Shown one piece after another: positions 24,136-35,696 of a DNA stretch of 64,000 nucleotides; positions within the stretch are counted from its first letter, which is position 1, and every line of letters begins with the position of its first letter. This stretch comes from Mermis nigrescens (taxonomy: Eukaryota; Nematoda; Enoplea; Mermithida; Mermithidae). Position numbers and translations under genes: made by a program. The DNA lies in NCBI GenBank assembly GCA_036768485.1, contig JAVLUZ010000735.1, positions 1-64,000 on the forward strand, in the 5' to 3' direction. The notes beneath the pieces are model-generated. The model saw only the letters and a program-made list of their open reading frames with translations, was not told the DNA's origin and searched no databases.

Positions 24136-24476
24136 AGTACAAATTTAGCGTCCTGCTCAGCGCAAGGCGGCGAATAGTTTTTGCCACGTGAAAACAAGCC
24201 TCCAGCGTCTTACGCGCAAAAGTCTTCATGCAGATTAAAAAATAATTATCGAATATAGTTGCTCCTGCGGAAAAAACAAATCATCATAAAAAGCCGTCCA
24301 ACAAATTATACTACAACTTCATAACATACCACGAAAATACAATGGCCAACTATTACTTTCGCAGCATAAAACTAATCTGTAATTATATGCTCTATTTCAT
24401 AACACGCATTTTGCAAATATTCACCGGTTACAATGCTCTATACCTTAGCTCTAACCAGTCAATTAATTAACACAAA

Positions 24477-24615
24477 ATCATTTTAAAAAGAAAGATAGAA
24501 GTAGAAAAAACCCTTATAATAAAAATCTGAATGAGTCTACGTAAATGCTCATTTTAAAAAGAAATATAGGAGCGGAAGAACCCTTATAATAATCTGAATG
24601 AGTCTACATAAATGA
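24477..24615. repeat. Tandem duplication, ~70 bp unit x2
   Basis: Two consecutive copies run from CATTTTAAAAAGAAA.ATAG to GAATGAGTCTAC(G/A)TAAATG. Confidence 0.8.
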
Positions 24616-24777
24616 AAAAGCTGAAAATTTTCCCGCACAATACGCAAAGCTAGGTAGGTAGGTACCCACAGAAATCGAAAATTCAATAATCGATTTAGGA
24701 TTAACGAATGAACAAAACAATCCGCAAATATCGTTTTTCAAATTGGAAAGAACGTAGTTGCGTCAATTTCAGACATA

Positions 24778-24897
24778 GGCCAAGTTCAGACGTGCGCCAA
24801 GTTCAGTCACAATCGAGACCTGCATAGGCGCCCAGTTTAGATATGCGCCAACTTAAAATAGGCGCCAAGTTTAGATGGGCGCCAAGTTGAGATCGAA
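24778..24897. repeat. GGCGCCAAGTTTAGAT minisatellite, ~17 bp unit
   Basis: About six variants of (G/T)GCGCCAAGTT(T/C)AGA(T/C) in tandem. It resembles the GGCGCCAAA arms at 54.4/55.5 kb and may be a solo arm of a related fold-back family. No inverted partner was found in the window. Confidence 0.6.
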
Positions 24898-25055
24898 CGT
24901 TTTGTACTACATACAACGCAGACAAATTACAATTACAATACAATGGACATTGCAGAACTGGACAATGCCAAATAATACGCACGAACGTATGCGAAAAAAT
25001 TGATCAAGCAAACAATTGCTTAAATCAGCCTCTATGCGTAATGCTACGCTGATAT

Positions 25056-25755
25056 AATTCTTAATTCTCCGTTTTTAATTTGTCCGATAAATCATTGAAA
25101 AGAAAGAATTAAAAACTCAAATTCTACGACGTTATATAATTTTCAACGCTCTATCGAACCATATAAAATTTAACACATTAAACCGTCTTATACGTAAGGA
25201 AAATGTAATTCTTCGTAAAATTTGCATATGCAAATTGTGTATTACTAATAAGCCGAAAATAAAAAATTAAGCGTCAGAAATATAGTTTTCAATAAGAAGA
25301 ATACGAAAATAAGATAAAAAACACCACTCATTGCTGTAAAACTCGAAATAAATAACAGAATTTGAATTATAAAAAAAGGATTTTTAGAAACCTCAATAAA
25401 ATCCTCACTTTAATTTGTTCAATAGAGCACTGAAAAGAAAGAATTAAAAACTCAAAATCTACGACGTTATGTAATTTTCAACGTTCTATCAAACCATATA
25501 AAATTCAACACCTTAAACCGTCTTTTACGTTAGATAAATGTAATTCTTCATAAAATTTGCATATGCAAATTCTGTATTACTAATAAGCCGAAAATAAAAA
25601 ATTAAACGTCAGAAATATAATTATCGATATGAAGAATACGAAAATAAGATAAAAAACACCACTCATCGCTGGAAACCTGGAAATAAATAACAAAATAAAA
25701 AAGAGGATTTTTAGAAACCTCAATAAAATCCTCAATTTTAACTTTAAAGAATAAA
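25056..25755. repeat. Tandem duplication, ~350 bp unit x2
   Basis: Units 25,056-25,405 and 25,406-25,755. Each contains GAAAAGAAAGAATTAAAAAC, AAATTTGCATATGCAAATT and AGGATTTTTAGAAACCTC. Identity is about 90% by eye. No ORF is shared. Confidence 0.8.
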
Positions 25756-26899
25756 GAAAAAACTTACCTCCGAAGAACGCTTTGCACTTTCTACTGATAT
25801 ATTTTTTAAGGTTGCACGACCTAAGCTGGTTTCAAAAACCTTGCGGAGGTGGCGAAAAAGTCAAATTTCTTAATTTTAATCAAAAACAAAAACAAAAAAA
25901 TATGGCAATATGGTCTGGTTAGTAGAATTTATACACAAAAAATCATTTAAATACGACCAAACCCAAACGACTTATTAACAAAATAAGCAAAAAAAATGTC
26001 GCAAGTGAAAAACATAGGACCCCTCCAAAAAGTCAAACATATATATATGGAAGCTAACGCTTCCTATATGATTGCGTTCAACTATTTTTTGACGGGGCAA
26101 CTCCCTGCGCTCCTGTTCTCCAATCTTTGCTCAGATAAGAGGCGAACAGTCCTAAAAGTACCTACCTAATGTTTGTGTACATAGAACGCATTCCTCGACA
26201 TATTCAAAAATTGGAATAAAAAAGAACGGTACACCGGGCATGAAATTTGAAATGTGTTCTAGAGTCAGCAAGATTTTTTCTACCTAATTAGAGTATTTTT
26301 GTTGTTGTAACGACCCGTTTTCAGGTCTAAAGATGCGACTGGAGTTGGGCAACATAATTTTTTAAATAAGCCTCAATATCATGTGTTGAAATGGAGACTG
26401 CTACAAAATAACTTTCATCAGTAAGTAGAATGTCCATTTCTCTATAAAGTAATTGAAATTTCATGAAAAATGAACATATTGATGAAGTTATTAAAAATAT
26501 TCGGAAACAGTCATTTTTCGCAAAAATTCAAAACCCGGAACTTTGATGCTTGCTATAAAAGCCCAGGAGCAGTTTTGTAAACTTTTACTTTACACATTTT
26601 TCATCTGGTGCCAAGACCTACCGATGGACAAAATTTCATTTGCTTTTGCGACAGGTCATCGGAACCGAGTGTGCGAATCTTAACGGCAGTTGCTCGTATA
26701 TGAAGTACCTACTAAAATATTTTGACTGGTTTTAGCTTTTAAACTCAGTAGTGGAGCCTTATAAAGAGAAATAACACCTGTTTTTGCCTTTATAAACTCA
26801 ATTTTTGCAAGAAATAAAACTGAAAAACAGCAAAAAACGCTATTTTCCTTTCGCATAACAAACAGATTTCACGAACTATTTTTTACAGTTTTAAGAAAA
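25756..26899. other. Gene-free stretch
   Basis: It holds a hairpin at 26,044-26,070 (GGAAGC-TAAC-GCTTCC) of the same type as 5,942-5,967. No supported exon. Confidence 0.4.
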
Positions 26900-27285
26900 C
26901 TAGCAAATGGGGCGCTTCGCTGCCCCATCTGCTAGAGTGTTTGTAAACAAATAATATCTTAACCAGTAATTAGTATAAAAAATTGAATGACTCTGCAATG
27001 GATCGGCGAGCGGTTTTTATATTTTTGTCTGTGACACGAAGCCTTATATATTCTGTTTCATATTATTTTATGCGTACATAGATTTTAAGATTTTTTCGAA
27101 TTATAATTACCGATTAAGGTATTTATAATACAGACATGCACATGGGGGGTTTGGAGGGGGTCCCAACCCCACCCCAGAATGGGAAAATGGAAAATTTTGT
27201 CGGGAAAATGAAGCAAAATGAAGTCCAAAAATGGATGAAAACTGAAAATTTTCTTCAACAGTTCTCCAAATTGACCAGAAACTGA

Positions 27286-27564
27286 GTAATAACCATAGGT
27301 GGGCGGCTTCAAAGGTCTGGGGGGGTGCAAAATTTTTCAAAGTCAAATATTGGCCTTAAAAATAGTGCTATGGCGGAAAAAACACCATTTTTGAACGTTT
27401 CTCGTCGATTTCTATCGATTGGCATAAAAAACCCCGAAAAAAGAAAAATTTTAAAAAGTGAAAGTCTGGGGGGTATTGTTGGGTATTTGCCATTTCTTGT
27501 TTGGGTATTTTGCCTTCTAGGGGTGCATACCCCCATACCCCCCACGCCCAGGTATGGTAATAAC
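27286..27564 (+). mobile_element. CATA/TGGGC MITE copy 3, with 8 bp target duplication
   Basis: Element 27,294-27,556 runs CATAGGTGGGCGGC ... CGCCCAGGTATG. It is flanked by perfect GTAATAAC duplications (27,286-27,293 and 27,557-27,564). It is inserted in Helitron-like element A. Confidence 0.9.
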
Positions 27565-27589
27565 GTAGTTTTTGCGCTATTTTAGCGTT

Positions 27590-27690
27590 CAGGCCAATTT
27601 TTTAGGTCATTTTGGCCCAAGAAACTCTATTTTTGACCCCTCCCCAGACCGGCTGACCCCCAGATCGGCCATGCTGTGCATTGTCAGATC
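27590..27690 (-). repeat. Fragment of the GCACAGCATGGCC repeat family
   Basis: It carries GACCGGCTGACC and GATCGGCCATGCTGTGCATTG, the reverse complement of the CATAGATGCACAGCATGGCC end found at 40,103 and, as variants, at 31,374, 44,472 and 59,105. Probably a second MITE family with a CATA-type end. Confidence 0.5.
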
Positions 27691-29083
27691 AATGCAATAA
27701 TCGCAAGCCGAATATAATGATTCTAAAAATTTATGTTGAAAGTTAATTTTGGAAAAGATGTATTATTCTTGAACAGCTGTCTACTTTGCATCTAGGTATT
27801 TAGATGGCTAAATTCACATTTATTGCTCGATTGAATAAAAATTACAGTACATATTGTTTATGGTCATTTGCGAATTGTACATAGAAGGATCAAGATTTAT
27901 AGTACCTACCTACATATATAATTCAATTATTATTTTATGTGCATTTTGTGAGTGCTTTCCATTAAGCAACGACTCATTCCATTTTGCTCTGTCTTCTTTT
28001 GCCTCGTTCTTCCGTTTATGAGGCAACTCAACGGCAAAACTGCGTACAATGTTCAACTTTGCCCTCATTGTAAACAAATGCAAAAAGTTGCATATTAAAT
28101 TAGCCGCTAGAAGCAAAAACATTTGGATTTGTATTTTCGAAAGCCGCATGTTTGCTGCTTTCTTTCGAAAGCCGCATGTTTGCTGCTTTCGATTGCTTCG
28201 CATTAAATTTCACGCGCGCTGGTTTACAAGGTCAAAAATTTTGACTTGGTGCAAGCTCTTTTTCAGTGATTAATCATGTTTATAAGTACCCGTACGTGAT
28301 TTCCTTTCAGCCCGTCTCATACATGTTTTATGATGCCAGATCGTATATTTAAAGTAGCGAATATGGAATCAGCGGTCCCAGAAACCCCAGGGGCCAAATT
28401 TTGGAAGCAACAGTCAATCTGTGCTTCTGCAAAAAGACAAAAACCTAAATTTTACGCTATGCATAGGGTACCTTTGGGCTCCCGTATCTCAGAAACCAAT
28501 CCGTGAATTTTCTTCAAATTCTACAGTAAGGTCAGTCATAAGATATCCAATAATTGGTGAAAACTTTAAAAAAATTTATCCGCTGCGATTTGAGATATTT
28601 GATAAAATACACTTGTAAATCACGTTTTTCTTACGGCATCACATCAGTTTACACTGTAGTGTAAAGTGGTTTACACCAGTCGATAGCGCATAAAAAGTTG
28701 ATCTAGGGTGGCTTTAAAATTTTACCCTGCGGCAATTGCATAAGCGGCTAGAGCTACCAAAACCTTTTACATAAATCCGTAGTTTCCGGGTTTCAGGAGT
28801 CCGATCGAGCCATTTTAATCAAAAAATTGTAATTAGCGCCCGAGAATACCCATTGAGTGAAAATATAAGTATCACAAAATTATCCAGTAAAAACTTTTTT
28901 GCCTCACAGACACACACACACTTACACACAACTCGAAATTAATATTATAGACTAGCAAATGGGGCGCTTCGCTGCCCCATCTGCTAGAGTGTTTGTAAAC
29001 AAATAATATCTTAACCAGTAATTAGTATAAAAAATTGAATGACTCTGCAATGGATCGGCGAGCGGTTTTTATATTTTTTGTAT

Positions 29084-29125
29084 CTAGCTGAGCTGCCCGG
29101 CGTTGCCCTGGCTGAACTTAGGCCT
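29084..29125 (-). other. Second Helitron-type 3' end inside element B
   Basis: On the minus strand the sequence reads CAGGGCAACGCCGGGCAGC then TCAGCTAG (29,084-29,087). That is a GC hairpin ending in CTAG, the form of an insect Helitron 3' terminus. It may be the end of another Helitron inserted in, or fused with, element B. The matching 5' end was not found. Confidence 0.5.
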
Positions 29126-29289
29126 GATAGCTGTATGGGATTGAGATGTCTCTTGTATTTTTTTATTTTTCGGGACTTTTGATGTTTTTGGGATATTTCT
29201 AAAAAAATTGTTGGTAAAAACATATTGTATTTTTTAAATTTTTTAAAACTGTCTTTTGTCAACCATTTCCTTGATTAAATCCATATTTC

Positions 29290-29625
29290 TGACGTTATAG
29301 AATGGTTCTGAGAATTCTTTATCCTAAATCATATTTTTGATGTTCTGGGATGTTCTGGAAATTATACCATTAGATGGTTTGGGATGTTTAAAAATTTTGT
29401 TTGATCATAACCATATTTTTAACGTTTTGGAATATTAAAAAAACTTTTTTGGTCCAAAACCATACTTTTGATGTTTTTGGAGGTTTAAAAATTTTTTTTG
29501 GTCAAAACCATATTTTTGAATGTTTTGGGGTGTTTAAAAAATTTTTTTGGTCAAAACCATTTTTTTGATGTTTTGGGATGTTTAAAGATTTTTTTGGTGC
29601 AAACCATATTTTTGATGTTTTCGGA
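29290..29625. repeat. ~50 bp degenerate tandem repeat in Helitron B
   Basis: Six or seven units share TTTGGTCAAAACCATATTTT followed by TGATGTTTTGGGATGTTTAAA. Non-coding. Confidence 0.75.
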
Positions 29626-29634
29626 CACCAATCT

Positions 29635-29835
29635 TACAGCACAGGATATGTTATAGCACTGGGTATGGTATATCACGTCCTATCTTGTAGCATGGGGTAT
29701 GTTATATCACGTCCTATCCTGTAACACTGGGTATGTTATATCACATCCTATTGTATAGCATGGGGTATGTTACATCACGTCCTATTGTATAGCATTGAGT
29801 ATGTTGTATCACGTCCTATCTTATAGCGTCGGGTT
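29635..29835. repeat. ~36 bp tandem repeat in Helitron B
   Basis: About five units share GGGTATGTTATATCACGTCC and TAT(C/T)(T/G)TATAGCA. Non-coding; resembles the minisatellite at the left edge of the window. Confidence 0.75.
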
Positions 29836-30723
29836 CAACTTTGTACAATGTTCAACTTTGCCCTCATTGTAAACAAATGCAGAAAGTATGCATATTAAAT
29901 TAGCCGCTAGAAGCAAAAACATTTGGATTTGTATTTTCGAAAGCCGCATGTTTGCTGCTTTCGATTGCTTCGCATTAAATTTCACGCGCGCTGGTTTACA
30001 AGGTCAAAAATTTTGACTTGGTGCAAGCTCTTTTTCAGTGATTAATCATGTTTATAAGTACCCGTACGTGATTTCCTTTCAGCCCGTCTCATACATGTTT
30101 TATGATGCCAGATCGTATATTTAAAGTAGCGAATATGGAATCAGCGGTCCCAGAAACCCCAGGGGCCAAATTTTGGAAGCAACAGTCAATCTGTGCTTCT
30201 GCAAAAAGACAAAAACCTAAATTTTACGCTATGCATAGGGTACCTTTGGGCTCCCGTATCTCAGAAACCAATCCGTGAATTTTCTTCAAATTCTACAGTA
30301 AGGTCAGTCATAAGATATCCAATAATTGGTGAAAACTTCAAAAAAATTTATCCGCTGCGATTTGAGATATTTGATAAAATACACTTGTAAATCACGTTTT
30401 TCTTACGGCATCACATCAGTTTACACTGTAGTGTAAAGTGGTTCACACCAGTCGATAGCGCATAAAAAGTTGATCTAGGATGGCTTTAAAATTTTACCCT
30501 GCGGCAATTGCATAAGCGGCTAGAGCTACCAAAACCTTTTACATAAATCCGTAGTTTCCGGGTTTCAGGAGTCCGATCGAGCCATTTTAATCAAAACATT
30601 GTAATTAGCGCCCGAGAATACCCATTGAGTGAAAATATAAGTATCACAAAATTATCCAGTAAAAACTTTTTTGCCTCACAGACACACACACACTTACACA
30701 CAACTCGAAATTAATATTATAGA

Positions 30724-31373
30724 TTGAGGTACTGTCCCGTCAGAAAACTCTGGATCCAACACTGTCAACAAATAAGAAATGCACACTTCTTGGGAAAGAT
30801 TTTTTGGTTCAAAGTATCACTTTTTCCGTAGCCATTATGTGACCATGTTTCCTTCAATTTTCTTAAATTTTACGAATAACATTATTTTTTATGTTCTAGA
30901 AAAAAGAGCATTGCTAGAAAAACAAAAAATCGCGTTTTTTTCAAAAAGCTAAGAAAAAGGCACTTAAGAAAATGACTTTGGAGCTGGGCCCTTACAATAA
31001 CCATTTTGTCTAATTTAACGAAAGACTTATCAAGAGTTTTTGCATATATGAACCTCCAAAAGATAATAATACATATGTAGGTACCTACTTAACAAACGAT
31101 AGATTTAGTTTTCTAAACAGATGAAGCAGCAAGAAACAAGAACAAAAGACGGCCCTTACTATATGTATATAAATCGCACCAAGACCGAAACACAAACTAG
31201 GACTGCTGCATGGTTCAACCATAGGCAGCTCTTGAGCGCCAAAATTAAACTTTTGCACAGCTCGATTTTCGGCCAAAATGTTTATCTGCAAAATCTGCAA
31301 GTCGATGGGCAAGGTAGGAGTGACCAGAGACGAGTGAAGTCCAGAAACGGTTCTGTCATCACAACTCACAACC
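30724..31373. other. Gene-free stretch
   Basis: Overlapping frames on both strands (around 31,085-31,440) have no recognisable domain. No supported exon. Confidence 0.4.
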
Positions 31374-31660
31374 ATAGATGCGCAGCATGGCGTGGCATAG
31401 CTTTGGGTGGGTGTAGGTTCGGAGAGGACTAATCTCCCCAAAATTTTGGACTGAAATGACCTCGAAAGCTGGTATAGAAGTTAAAATAGCGTGGAAACTA
31501 TCCTTACATAAGTTTCTGGTCAATGTCGCGTACTCTTGAATAAAATTTTTAATTTTCATTCCTTTCGAACCTTCATTTTAACCCATTTTCCCGGAAAATT
31601 TCCCATAGTTCCATTCTTGGAATCTACAGACACCTAATCCGCCACGTGCACATCTGGTCA
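31374..31660 (+). repeat. GCACAGCATGGCC family copy
   Basis: It starts CATAGATGCGCAGCATGGCG. It contains TGAAATGACCTCGAAAGCTG and TTAAAATAGCGT, matching in order the copies at 44,472 and 57,890. The right boundary is not defined. Confidence 0.5.
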
Positions 31661-31781
31661 TAACGTGCATTCTTGTCACCTATTAGTTCAGAAGATGGAT
31701 AAATTCAATTTAAAAATGGATTTAGGTTTACATGGCTTTAGTATTTTTTGCAACGAATTGCATTTAATCTACTAAACAGAG

Positions 31782-32051
31782 GTTGTGACCATAGGTGGGC
31801 AGCACCAAAATTCTGGGTTGGGTTAGTGCAAGCTATTTCAAAGATAAAAAATAGCCTTAAAAATCCTGGTATGGCGGAAAAAACCATTTTTCAACGTTTC
31901 TCGACGAGCAGTATCCATTGGCATCAAAAAATTTTGAAAAAATTTTCAAAAATTGAATTCTGGGTTTATTGAATTTTTGGTTTCTGGGAAAGGTATTCGG
32001 CCTTTTGGGGTGCATACCTCCAACCTCCCCACGCCCACGTGTGGTTATGAC
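31782..32051 (+). mobile_element. CATA/TGGGC MITE copy 4, with target duplication
   Basis: Element 31,790-32,043 runs CATAGGTGGGCAGCACC ... CCCACGCCCACGTGTG. The flanks GTTGTGAC and GTTATGAC match at 7 of 8 positions. Confidence 0.85.
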
Positions 32052-32238
32052 TAAAAAAAGCCATCGCCGATTTCTCAACTCTCCCTGAACGAATCAATGA
32101 ATGTACTGAAACCATACGTTTAAGAAAGGGGATGGGGGTCCCCACCCAAAGTCGGTTGAGTATATTACGCATGTACATTCATACTAGGTGGCCCATAAAA
32201 AGAAATGCCAAATCTTTTGATTATATCATGGCTGTGTG

Positions 32239-32595
32239 CAGGGCCGTATTTAGGGGGAGGGGCGGGAGTGGCTGTGGCCGAAAAAAATTTCGAAAGGAAT
32301 GATAATGCACAAAAAGATGGAAAAATTGCATGGCTTTGACGTTCATCGGCGCTTAGTATTTTCCATAATTTTGGCTCAAACGCTTCCAAAAAACGACATT
32401 TTTTATAGCCTTTCGAGTAAGAAAAAATTGTTTTGCAAAGCTCCGATTTTATGGTCTTAATGGTTAGAGCATGTCAAAGAACATCGAAAAATACGGTTTT
32501 TGCGAGCTATTCCGATGAACTTTACGAGATTACCGACCAATTTATGTTGAGTCTGCCCCCCAGCACCCCTTGGCCGAATCATGGATACGGGCCTG
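32239..32595. mobile_element. hAT-type MITE, 357 bp
   Basis: Ends are CAGGGCCGTATTTAGGGGGA and GAATCATGGATACGGGCCTG, an inverted pair of the hAT CAGGsCCG type. The flanking octamers (GCTGTGTG and GCTTTTGA) match only weakly, so the insertion is probably old. Related copies lie at 41,869 and 52,180. Confidence 0.7.
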
Positions 32596-32603
32596 GCTTT
32601 TGA

Positions 32604-33050
32604 AAGAATAGCAACAAAATCGCAACACTTTATTGAGGCTGCTACTACTTTCTGGCTTGCGCTTTTGAAAAGACCACTTTTTTGGAAAGTTACAACGGAA
32701 CAAAGGTGTTAACTATTGATCTTAATTAGTAAATCTCTAATTGGAACGCCAGTCTGATCGTTTTTTAAATTAAAACAGCCATTAAAACATCTTTGCTCTG
32801 CAGCTTATTATTCTTAGTTTCAGCGTCAATTTACTATTTGTTTTAGCTCAACTTTAAGAATTTATCTAATTAAGCTTTAATTGCGTTCTGCAAAAAATTG
32901 GGTCTAAAATTTTTTGTTGCATTTAAGGATTCCTGACAATCAAAACCCAATAATTAGAGAGCCAAAGATTTTTTCTTTATCAAATGATTCAAACCGCATC
33001 TAAGTCGAGTTAATGTGCTTAATCTAATTAATCTACTCTATCTATCTATA
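32604..33050. other. Gene-free stretch
   Basis: No supported exon or strong repeat. Confidence 0.4.
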
Positions 33051-33212
33051 GTCTGTTTCACATAACTTCGTGCATAAATTTTAAAACCACTCTCCGACAA
33101 TAAGCTGACAGATTGCGGTTATAGCATAAATAAGATATATAAATATAGTAACCCCGGGCTTAATGCCGATGATAATTCTCAAAATTTATGCACGAAGTTA
33201 TGTGAAAAAGAC
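33051..33212. mobile_element. GTCTGTTTCAC mariner-type MITE, copy 1
   Basis: It is 162 bp, from GTCTGTTTCACATAACTTCG to the inverse CGAAGTTATGTGAAAAAGAC, flanked by TA. The interior has a conserved TCCGACAATAAGC...GATTGCGGTTATAGC segment that is also self-complementary in part. Confidence 0.8.
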
Positions 33213-34036
33213 TAAGAGCTTTCGTACCCTTTTTAATGAGCCATCCTGTATATAAAATCATAAATTTTGCTGTTTATCGTTTCGTGTGTTTTCTGAATTG
33301 AGGCGCATCGTGATTTATGGTCTTTTCCTCGTAAATTTGTCTTTTTTTCTGATTTGCGTATTTAGCTTTCGAATGCTTACCGCACAACTAATACCGCGAG
33401 AAGTATCCTTAAATCTCACTTGAAATAGATGCTTTTCTTAGGAATGTATCAGATTCCTCATTATTTCTGAAAATGAAATCTTTTCCTAATTTTGTCGTAT
33501 GGTTTTAGCTATTCCTAATTTCAGGTATAAGTTTTGCATTTTATTAATTGTTGTGTTTGCTGGGTACGTGCTTTATTGTGCACTTCATTTATTTAATTCA
33601 TTAATTAGGTACATATGTAGGTATGTACATTCCTGAATTTGGTTTTTTTACGCTGAATGCCAAAAATTTGTATTCATGAATTTTATCTATTCTACCATTG
33701 TTCATAAGTGCGTTGTTTAATTAATTTACCAATCGTTCGGTTATAATAAATGCTTTCATGCGCATGTGTCACACCTCGATAAACAAAAATTCTGTTGGGA
33801 ACAAAATTGCAGAATTTCGCGAACAAAACGTCAAAAATTTTATTCAGGGGATCTGCGGATATGTTGGATTATATAGCGATCTAAACACGGGTCGGCAAAG
33901 GCAGGTTTAAACTATTGACCGAGGAAGGGCTCACAATTTAGCCCCATAAATCAATTGTTATTAGCGTTTGTTTTTTATCCACTTCCGGATAAGCGTTTCT
34001 GTAGGGATATTTCTATTCACATGCTTTCGATCTATG
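33213..34036. other. Gene-free stretch
   Basis: No supported exon. Several TAGGTA/GTACAT short motifs occur near 33,605. Confidence 0.4.
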
Positions 34037-34200
34037 GTCTTTTTCACATTAGTTTGGGCATGAATTTTGAAAATTATGTCCGACAATAAGCCGACTGATT
34101 GCGGTTATAGCATTGATTTGACATATAATTATCGTAATCCATCGGCTTACGTTTTTGAAAACATTTATAGAATTTATGCCCAAACTTATGTGAAACAGAC
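34037..34200. mobile_element. GTCTGTTTCAC mariner-type MITE, copy 2
   Basis: Left end GTCTTTTTCACATTAGTTTG and right end CAAACTTATGTGAAACAGAC, with TA to the right. The ORF spanning it is a shadow. Confidence 0.75.
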
Positions 34201-34302
34201 TATACGTTATTGCCTTTCATCGTATGAAATTATAAAATTCTTTCTTGAACTCTACATAAAGTTGTTGCATAATTATCATACCACGGCCAATTAAAATTCT
34301 CA

Positions 34303-34464
34303 GTCTGTTTCACACAAGTTTGGGCATAAATTTTTAAAACTATGTCCGACAATAAACCGAAAGATTGCGATTATAGCATTGATTTGATATATAATTATCG
34401 TAATCTATCGGCTTACTTTCGAATAAATTCTCAAAATTCATGCCCAAACTTATGTGAAACAGAC
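34303..34464. mobile_element. GTCTGTTTCAC mariner-type MITE, copy 3
   Basis: Left end GTCTGTTTCACACAAGTTTG and right end CAAACTTATGTGAAACAGAC followed by TA. It lies 100 bp from copy 2 in the same orientation and is very similar inside. Confidence 0.8.
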
Positions 34465-35345
34465 TATAAACAGCACGCCGTGCTTCCTTGTTCGCCTGCA
34501 ATGACAGTGGTGTGGCCAAGCATATTTGCTGTTTTACTTCCATTTTTAAATTCTGAGATTATGAATACGCCCATTATCAGCCCACCATGGGCGAGGGATT
34601 AGACCTCAGAACTTCACAGTCCGCCTAGAAGTGAATGTTTGGCGTTTTTCGCGATGTTTGTTTAATCCAGACCTTCATGATTGCGCAGCTGCCCAGTCAG
34701 TGCCCATGTTGTATGGTCCAGCTTCAAAAATTTTTTCAAGAATGCCTTCCTTAAGAATTATGGAAGATGAACATTCTGCCGGAGGGTCTGCAGAAAAAGC
34801 GGAAGAAGTATAATAGCATGTAGTTTGTTAAGTATGTTTCACATATCTACGGAACGGACGTCTTCTAAGAATGTTTGTATTAATCACAGTACATAAGTAT
34901 ACGATAAATATATGTTCAACGCGCTAACAAGAGAATCTTGGAACAACTGAAAACTGTTCAAAGAAATGTGAAGCGCAAGCCTTGCACGAAACAGACTATA
35001 AAGGCACAAAGTTTCTGTGAGACAGACTATACCTGTCAATTTAAAGTCAAATTGACGCAAACTATACAACAAATGGCTTCTTTAAACCTCTATTAGTTTA
35101 CATATTATGTTATTCAGTGCTGTCTGTTTGGCTGACTAGGATGTCAGTCGCTTCGCTTGAATACTCTCTGTCATAGCGTGCCCTTGTACATACGTAATAT
35201 CATCCTTTATTTTGCGCATTGGTCTTAGGGCATTATTCCTGAAGGCAGTCTTTAGTTTTCGGCAGATCCCGTCTTCCGACCCCGCAGATACCTAACATTG
35301 TATAGGTTCCAAGTAAGGTACTGTTTTTTTGCTGATTCAGGTATG
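34465..35345. other. Gene-free stretch
   Basis: There are two further short GACAGACTATA / AACAGACTATA ends at about 34,988 and 35,020, probably remnants of the GTCTGTTTCAC family. No supported exon. Confidence 0.4.
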
Positions 35346-35696
35346 TACAGTACCGCTCAAAAGTGCGACTGATTATTCCAAAATCCATTAGGTTTTCAAT
35401 TGTTTTTAACTGTGAAATTAAAAGGCCTAAATTTCACATTGAAAAGTTTCTAGATTAGTTTTCTCCGCTAATTTCACAAGTTTTAGTCATTCTTATTTTG
35501 GTTCATTGCTAGGTGATTTATAACGGGTCAACTCCGGTCTATTTTGCTGGTCTTTTGATCAAAAATCGTGTCTATGTTTAAGGATACTAAACTATTCCAA
35601 AGAGTGATAGCCGGATGTTTCAATATAAGTTAATGTGCCATACAAAACAAATTTAAGAAACATAAACAGTTCGATTCTTTTACTGATCTTCCTCGA

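Larger units (their letters stand above)
26900..28951 (-). mobile_element. Helitron-like element A (non-autonomous)
   Basis: Read on the minus strand it begins TCTATAATATTAATTTCGAG (28,951) and ends with a hairpin (TGGGGC...GCCCCA) followed by TTTGCTAG (26,900). The next minus-strand base is T. The 5' TC, the 3' hairpin plus CTAG, and the absence of inverted repeats or target duplications match the Helitron rules (5'-TC...CTRR-3'). No Rep/helicase ORF. Its 5' ~909 bp (28,043-28,951) and 3' ~138 bp are nearly identical to element B; the middle is different and carries a MITE (27,294-27,556). A 28 bp tandem duplication (GAAAGCCGCATGTTTGCTGC...) distinguishes it from B. Confidence 0.8.
28952..30723 (-). 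mobile_element. Helitron-like element B (non-autonomous), joined to A
   Basis: On the minus strand it starts TCTATAATATTAATTTCGAG (30,723), preceded by host A. It ends with hairpin TGGGGC...GCCCCA and CTAG (28,952), which is followed immediately by the TC of element A. Its 5' ~880 bp matches element A with very few differences. The middle (29,090-29,830) is unrelated to A's and holds two simple tandem arrays. No ORF for Rep or helicase. Confidence 0.8.

Noticed and set aside
28421..30390. Two identical 65-codon frames (28,421 and 30,193)
   Set aside because: Their identity comes from the duplicated Helitron segment. No domain, no start context, and the composition is that of translated non-coding DNA.
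31085..31441. 118-codon minus and 103-codon plus frames over the same DNA
   Set aside because: Mutually antisense, no recognisable domain, and the right end enters a repeat.
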